Source of the DNA: Impatiens glandulifera
Lineage: Eukaryota > Streptophyta > Magnoliopsida > Ericales > Balsaminaceae
Assembly: GCF_907164915.1 (NCBI RefSeq)
Contig: NC_061862.1
Location: 127,853,641-127,917,640 of the forward strand
Direction: 5' to 3'
Length of the DNA stretch: 64,000 nucleotides
This document shows, piece after piece, positions 57,404 through 64,000 of this stretch. Numbering within the stretch: the first letter of the stretch is position 1; every line of letters begins with the position of its first letter. A program made the translations under genes and the position numbers. The notes beneath the pieces were generated by a model, which worked only from the letters and a program-made list of their open reading frames with translations, had not been told where the DNA came from and ran no database searches.

Positions 57404-59935
57404 ACAATTACTCACAATTTGCTTTTGCTTGACTCTACTTACTTTCAGCTAGTAATAATAATTAATGATGTCTATTCTGATATTATCCTTTGTCCACTCT
57501 ATCCACGCCATCTACTACTGTCAGTTTAAGTATAAACTTTTTATGTTATCGATGCAAACTTTTTAATACATTTTCTAGATTTGGTCAGCAAACAGAATTA
57601 CTAACCTGGACAAAAGGCATGACATGTAAGTGTCCTCGAGGGTTATGGGCCGAAAATCAGAACAGTCATTTTTTGTTGCATCAATAATTTTTCAGGTAAT
57701 TTTTATTATTTATCAACAATTGATTCTAAATAAACAATCCAACAAGAATTCACATATATATGTATGTTATTTGATTATGTTTGTGTTTTATACTGAGGTG
57801 GTTCCTGACTAGATAAAACATGAACATTAAATTGAAATTTCAATCAATAAAACAGTTCATCAATAAATATAGATTAAATTGAAATTGATTGACTTTCTTT
57901 ATACATAAACATGTTTTATATATATTTACATGTGAAATACTTTGAGTCAATCAATTTTAATTTAATAATACAAGTTTATTTTAGGAATACTTATTTAGGT
58001 TGTAAGAGACAATAAAGTATTAGAATAAAAAAAATTAAGAGTTACTCTTTTAATTAATCATATCTAATGCATGATTTTAGCTCGTAGTAGTTTGATTTTT
58101 GTTGAACTATTGAATCTCAATAAGATCTAAAGAATGTTTCGAGTTAGTACGTTATAAATTATAATATGTATTAAATTAAAATTTTGTTTTGTGGTTTCAT
58201 AAATTAATATGTTAGCAACTATATCAATAGGGATGAGAATAGGAATGGAATACAATATTGTCTTGGAATCATGAACTGATCTGATATCAAGATTAATAAT
58301 TTCATATTAAATGTTCCTTGGATCTGTAACACAAATTTTATTATTAACATAGTTATTCACTTACATACACAGGTTCATAATTAGCCTTACAAATCTAATT
58401 TGAAAAGTAAGATTCATCATAAGATTAGTCTTTCTTCTTACTTGAATTATCTTTATTGTCATTTGTTATTATTAATTTATAGGCTAACCACATTTTGATA
58501 TGCTATCGTTTTCATTGTCTCTTTATATACAATTACTAGAAATAATATAATGAGATCTTTTGCACACATAATTGCCAAGTGTTCGCTGAGTTATTCCTAA
58601 TTTAGGATCGATTTGAGTTTTTCTGGTTTCAGTTCAGTCATTTTCATTTGAGAATTCTTAAAACAAATATGTAATATTGATGCTCTTAAATATTTAATTT
58701 GAAGTACTAATTTTATTCATTTTATTACAGATTTCTTATCATACATCGAACAATGGATTCAAAGGTGTGTGATATATATCTCTCATCTACATAGTTTTTG
58801 ATATTTGTTTTCTTTTCTTATTAAAGAAATATAAATGTATAGTACATTTTACAAATAAGAAAATTAGTATGAAATAAGTAAGAGTTATTAAATAATGAGG
58901 AAGTAGACTAACAAAATACTCAATAAATAAATAATAAATAATGTAAAGATAGAGTATAAGAGATGAAGATGGTGACAAAAAAAGGTCTTATCACTATGTT
59001 TCTATTCCCATTCTACCATGTTTGCTTGCTAAAATCTATTTTAAGTTGTTAATATGAATAAAAGTGTCTTGTGACCATGTTCAAAAATATATATTAATTA
59101 ATTTATTATAAATTATACTTTTCTTTTAACTTTTTTATTCTAAAATAAAGTACTTGACTATAAGACTTTAATAGAAGATTTTATCTTATTTTAAAAGTCA
59201 TGTGCATAATATTTTATCAGGCAATTATGTGAATTCAAATAAATTATTATGATAAAATATATATGTTTGATATCAATTTAATGATTAAATTAGTTTATTA
59301 TAAATAAATATAATAATGGTGATTTTGATGAGTTATATTTTATTGCATGATAATTTTTTTTGTTATGCCCTAACATCTTTATATTATTTTGTTTGTATTT
59401 AATTGGATTAAGAAAAATAATGTGAATGATTTCATTCTTTATTATTTTGTTTCTGATTTGTAATAGAATATAAGTGTTAATGCTTTCAATATTTTAATTA
59501 TAGATGGTGTAAATGCAATGAATAGACATAACTTTAGGATGTATTTAATGGTTTTCATATTTTTGATTAAAAACTTTGTATCTCATTAATATTTATTATG
59601 TATTTAGAATTTTTGTTTAAATTTGAAAATAATTATTAAAATATATAAATAATAACTGTAAAAAAAATCTGGAGAAAAAATATAAACCGAATAAAAAATA
59701 AAACAAAAAAATCGAAAAAATAAATTCAAAAATATATGGTTTTGGCGACGCTTATTTTAATTTTACCAACTCTTATTTTAATTTTACCAACGCTTATTTA
59801 AGCGTCGGTGGCACTTACAACGACCCTGCTTTTGGCGACGCAAGTTTAAGCATCGGTGATATATTTGACGACGCTTTTAAACGTTGGCAGAAGTCTTTTT
59901 AAGCGTCGGCGGATGTCTAATTTGTTGTAGTGATT

Positions 59936-62010
59936 CTAGACCCTCACACAAAATGAGGCATGTGTTTCATTACCAAAACGGACACAACCATGATATCTTG
60001 ACATTTATCAGGAAGATTATATGTGAAAGTGTGTAATTATTTATACAAAATAAAAATAGTGTAAGACATCGAGTTTACTAATGAGCGAATAAAAATTTAT
60101 AGACTTTCATAAGGGAAAGTTCAAAGAGTAACACCTACTTATCATAGGTAAGATTCAATTGTTGAACATATCACCATGTTATTCTTTCGATTTTCATTCA
60201 TGTAGGAGATTGTTGGAATTAATAATATATAATTGACTTCCATTATATGAATGTAAATGAAAATACAAAATAATCGGTATGTCTCAAAATAAAATCAAAA
60301 GTAGTGATTTTTTTCCATATTGGAAATACATAACAAAATAGAGTGTTTGTAGAATATTTGAAATTGAATCCAAACCATGCTTAAAAATGGTCTTTAAAAA
60401 TCTTTGTCATTAGAATGTCAAATGCATTAAAGTTACTCAATGCACTTAATGTAATTGAATTATATCAAATTTTACTTTTGAAATTTGGATTTTATTTTGT
60501 ATTATTTGTGGGAATTGAAAATAAATTTTATTGTGAAGATTAATAGTTTTTTCTTTAAGTCCATCCTTCTATATATGTTTGATTTTTCGGTAATTCTAAA
60601 ATACCACGTACTTACAAACAAAAAAAAATCAATACTCTCTCTTTTTCAAATTCTTTTATTTTTGTGATTTTTAATAAAAAGTTGTCATTTTTTATTTATT
60701 GAACTTCTTTAATTAAAATTGTTCATTCAGACCAGTAATAGTAATTTAGGTACCGACAAGTTCGTTGAGTTGTGATTATAGTGTTGAATCACTACTAAAT
60801 TAATTGAACCATTAGAGACAATAATCTACGATAAACTCCATCACAGAATGAAAACGATGAATCTTTTATAAGTGACAAGCAATTACCTCAAATGAAGCTC
60901 TTAATTTAGTGATTTTGGTTATATGTATATTATAGTTTATTTGATTTCTTTATAAGATCGTATTCTTATATTTTTTTTTAGTTTAGATGGGACTTCCTAA
61001 CATTTTCTTAGCAAATTAACATGAGTTCAAATATACTTGATTTTACATGGTGACACGAGTAACAAGTAGCACTAATCTCAAAATCAGGTAAAATAGGAAA
61101 TAAATAAATAATTCAGTTTAAATCATAAAAACATTATTAAATCACCTTTGTATAAATATGATTATAACCCCCGGAAACACTTTTTATTTCGATTTATGTG
61201 AAAAGCTTGAGATTTGTGAAATTTCAACATCGAGTTGCGTGTCAAGACTTTTCTTTTTAAAATAAAATATTATTTTAAAAATATTTTAAAATAATTCCTG
61301 ACTACTTTCGAAATTTATTAATAATTAAAAAATAATTAATTTCGGGGTTCAATTTTAAATAATTTTGGAATTTATGTTAATCAAATCACAATTTTATTTT
61401 TTAGAAATAATTTATCTTAAATTAATTAAACATAATTAATTTAAAATATTACTTATTTTGAAACAGAGTCCCCAATTGATTTTTAAAAATTCATAAAAGT
61501 TGATATACTTGTATAAACGTATTGACTAGTGTTTTCTTTTAGTTCATAGTTTGGTGATACTTGGAAAACAGTTTTTCACGCTCCATTCTCCATACCCGTT
61601 TTAAAAATGGTCTCTACTTATAAAGTTAACTTTTGAAAATCGTTTGTATAACGTTTGAGTTTTAACCAATTATTATTCTTGTATTAGTCATGTTTCTAAA
61701 TTTTAGCGTTATTTAAAATATTGCAACAACAATATTTAAAATACTGGCACATGTTGTTGATGATAATTAGGGAGGATTTATACTTGAAGAACATCAATCA
61801 TTTTAAGGGTGTTAGGGTTTACAAATAAACAATAAACATACCTTAGTAATAATATTTTTTGTGTGGAAATAGCCCAAAAATATTTTGAAATCATTTTCTA
61901 ATTTTTCGGAATATTATAAAATAGTTTGGCATCCCAAAATTACAAAAATAATTTTGGGTTTTGAAAAGTGGAACCAAACAGGTCTTTGGACCAGAGTCCT
62001 AAGCCTCGGG
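59936..62010. other. AT-rich flank of CACTA copy B, no gene seen
   Basis: Matches 8920-10980. Only short frames in low-complexity sequence. Confidence 0.6.
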
Positions 62011-62014
62011 TCTG

Positions 62015-62214
62015 TTTTTATCGTTTGGGGTCTAGAGACCCCCAGTCTAGGTGTTATGGACTCTCGGTCCTAGGCTGAGATTACAATTTGGGTGTATAAA
62101 CCCATTAGTCCTAGGTTAGCTCTGGGATAAGTTTCCTGGTCGAGGTGTATAAACCTCACGGTCTCGGGTTAGCTCTAGGCTAAGTCCCTTAGTCCCGGGT
62201 TTATGAATTCTCAA
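62015..62214. repeat. CCTAGG minisatellite (copy B), left part
   Basis: Same array as 10985-11200. It resumes at 63597-63800 after the solo LTR. Confidence 0.75.
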
Positions 62215-63596
62215 TGTTAGATTAAGTTAAATAAAGAAAAAGGAAAATTAATTAAAAGAGAAATAATTAATTAAGGAAAAATGTTTAAATAAACCTACGT
62301 CAATAAGTTTAATCAATACAATATAGTTTTAATGATATTTTCTGAACAAAACTAAGTTGTGTAAATTGTCTTTGCGTAGGAACGTCTGAAGACGTCTTCC
62401 TTCTATCAAACGTCTCACTTTATAAGACGTGAAGTTTGAAGAAGTGAGCGAGCAGACATCTAACTTCATCAGATGTGTAGTCTAAAGAAGTGCGCGAGCA
62501 GATGTCTAACTTCATCAAACGTGAAGTCTGAAGAAGTGTGTGAGCAGACGTCTAGCTTCTACAGATGTGCAGTCTGAAGAAGTGCACGAGCAAACGACTA
62601 ACTTCATCAGACGTGTAGTCTGAAGAAGTGCACGAGCAGACGTCTAACTTCATCAGATGTGTAGTCTGAAGAAGTGTGCAAGCAGACATCTAGCTTATAC
62701 ATACATGTAGTCTAAAGAAGTGAGAACAGATGTTTTGGTTCAGCAACCGTCTGAAGAAGCGTCCTCTTATCTATTCAGCTCATGTTCTTAGCAATCAATA
62801 GTGTTTGATATCATTCGTCTGCCAAGATAGCTTAACACACTATAACTGCTTATCTACCACGTACTCAAATATTCCTTCAACCCAAGTCTTATACTATCCA
62901 GTACACCACGTTCCAGCGAATATTCTCTAGCACAATTCGGTACCCCACGAACCAACGAATATATTCTTATGTACATTACCATACACTTAGCGTATGTCCA
63001 ATGGAATTCTGACACGTATTCAACAGGAAGATTCGACAGTTGCTGAGTCTTCAATTTAAAAGGTGATTAGAGTACAATGGCGAATTTATCGCTTCCTTGA
63101 ACAATCACACGAATTACGAACTGCTAAAGTGCTATGAGCTCTAAGTCTATTCTGTAATTCACCTACTATTCTTTCTGTATGAAATTTCAGTATTGTAAGT
63201 TGAACAGGATTTGTCTGTTCAACAAAGTGCTAGCTAGATGTTCAGATATAGGTAGTTACTAAGTCATGTGTATCTGACTGGGTTTGTGTAGTGTCTATAT
63301 GAATCAAAGTTTTTTAGTGAAAAACCTTCTGGAAATAGAGAAGGGGTATATGTTTTATCTCCGAACATTCATAAAACTCCGTGTATTATTTATTTTCCGC
63401 ATCGTTCAATCGTTTATCTGCCGCTTCAAATCGAGCAAGTATTTCCGCACTTTAAGTCGTTCAAGAGCTTGCGAAGATTTGTGAAGAATAGAAACAAATT
63501 CTTAATCTTTAACAGGACTAAAATATAATTTAAAGTTTCTTAAATTGTCAACTATATTAATATCCCACTTCTCTATAATTGTCACTGATCCTAACA
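62215..63596 (+). mobile_element. Family-3 solo LTR, uninterrupted (copy B)
   Basis: 1382 bp, TGTTAGATTAAG...TGATCCTAACA. Its length matches the sum of the two pieces in copy A (1381 bp). It contains the AGACGTCT array (62385-62750). The TATA region reads AATTTAAAAG and the upstream motif CGACAGTTG, both changed relative to copy A, so its promoter is probably weakened. Confidence 0.85.
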
Positions 63597-64000
63597 CTCG
63601 GTCTTGGGTCAAGATTCCTCGGTCCTAGTTTTAGACCTCTTGGTCCTAGATTCTGGTATCTTCGGTCCTAGGTTTTAGAATCCTTGGTCCTAGGTTGGAC
63701 CTCTCGGTCCTAACTCAAGAACATTGGTCGGACCTCTCGGTCCTATTGAAATTATCGGACATAAAGGTTCGAATTTCTCGGTCCTAGGATTTGTTCCGAA
63801 CTGAGGACCCTCAGTCGAATGTCTCGGTCATATGTTAACCAGCCTCGATCATCAAGAACTTAAGTTCATTTTTTAATTCATTTTTTAGGTTGGATTATTT
63901 GATATAATGGTTTGGTTAGCTTCATAAATCTCATAGGAATATATTGATCATCATCTCAAGGTATCAATCAAAATGGATGATGATCAAATCGTTCAAAATA
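63597..64000. other. CCTAGG minisatellite remainder and flank
   Basis: Units of the minisatellite to about 63800, then unannotated sequence identical in type to 28760-28923. Confidence 0.65.

Larger units (their letters stand above)
54412..59932 (+). mobile_element. Complete CACTA transposon with captured MSI4-like exons (copy B)
   Basis: 5521 bp with inverted ends CACTACAACAAA (left, 54412) and TTTGTTGTAGTG (right, 59932), flanked by the 3-bp TSD ATT (54409-54411 and 59933-59935). Subterminal AAGCGTCGG repeats lie at 59740-59920. It contains a two-copy AT-rich direct repeat, a short GC-rich gene-like segment and the MSI4/FVE exons. It has no transposase, making it a gene-capturing (Pack-CACTA-like) non-autonomous element. 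Confidence 0.88.
55675..64000 (+). repeat. Segmental duplication, copy B
   Basis: Counterpart of 4675-28923. It lacks the 13.7 kb copia element (empty site ATAAA at 62289-62293) and the 2.18 kb solo LTR (empty site near 63762). Homology continues to the end of the window. Confidence 0.9.

Overview
This is plant nuclear DNA, very probably from a eudicot and plausibly an asterid. The evidence is a four-exon 11S globulin gene whose protein closely resembles asterid legumins, AT-rich spacers, a plastid-derived tRNA-Gly relic, and dense LTR retrotransposons, CACTA and hAT elements. I see only one intact ordinary gene, the 11S globulin at about 42.3-44.0 kb (minus strand). Almost everything else is transposable elements, many placed exactly by target-site duplications (TSDs).

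Layout. 0.1-4.66 kb: a truncated, internally deleted Ty1/copia element (minus) with a Ty3-type solo LTR inserted in its gag remnant (3064-4579, TSD GTTGT). 4.67-11.2 kb: copy A of a duplicated block. It carries the right part of a CACTA transposon that captured five exons of an MSI4/FVE-like WD40 gene, then AT-rich flank and a CCTAGG minisatellite. 11.28-25.03 kb: a 13.7 kb Sirevirus-like copia element (TSD ATAAA) nested in an older solo LTR (11201-26333). 26.5-28.7 kb: a solo LTR (TSD TAAAT) packed with short palindromes. 29.5-33.66 kb: a second internally deleted copia element (TSD GATTA) with the same deletions as the first. 33.7-37.9 kb: unassigned sequence. 37.9-41.5 kb: tRNA relic, then an AACCGGTT-rich block containing a LINE-like ORF1 fragment. 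42.2-44.3 kb: 11S globulin. 44.5-45.1 kb: hAT MITE. 45.8-47.7 kb: 153-bp tandem repeats. 47.9-50.6 kb: 3' end of another copia family with an accessory-ORF relic. 51.9-52.8 kb: small hAT with a BED finger. 52.8-54.1 kb: solo LTR. 54.4-59.9 kb: complete CACTA copy B with the same MSI4/FVE exons (TSD ATT). 59.9-64.0 kb: the rest of duplicated block B.

The most unusual system is inside the 13.7 kb element. Downstream of gag-pol, in the same orientation, sit three divergent copies of one accessory gene (A 18103-17342, B 16901-16200, C 15492-12931). Each has its own TATA-like box. Copy C is one 853-codon frame cut by three stops, with a coiled-coil and a basic tail, and its promoter carries an array of E2F-like sites. 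LTRs of several families in the window also carry a CCGTT-type (MSA/MYB3R-like) motif just upstream of the TATA box. Together this suggests, as inference, a retrotransposon with a separately promoted and possibly cell-cycle-linked accessory cassette. The present copy is inactivated by stops and a frameshift.

Two insertions present in copy A are absent from copy B, which supplies empty sites and a relative order of events: minisatellite, LTR insertion and reduction to a solo LTR, duplication, then the copia and solo-LTR insertions in A only.
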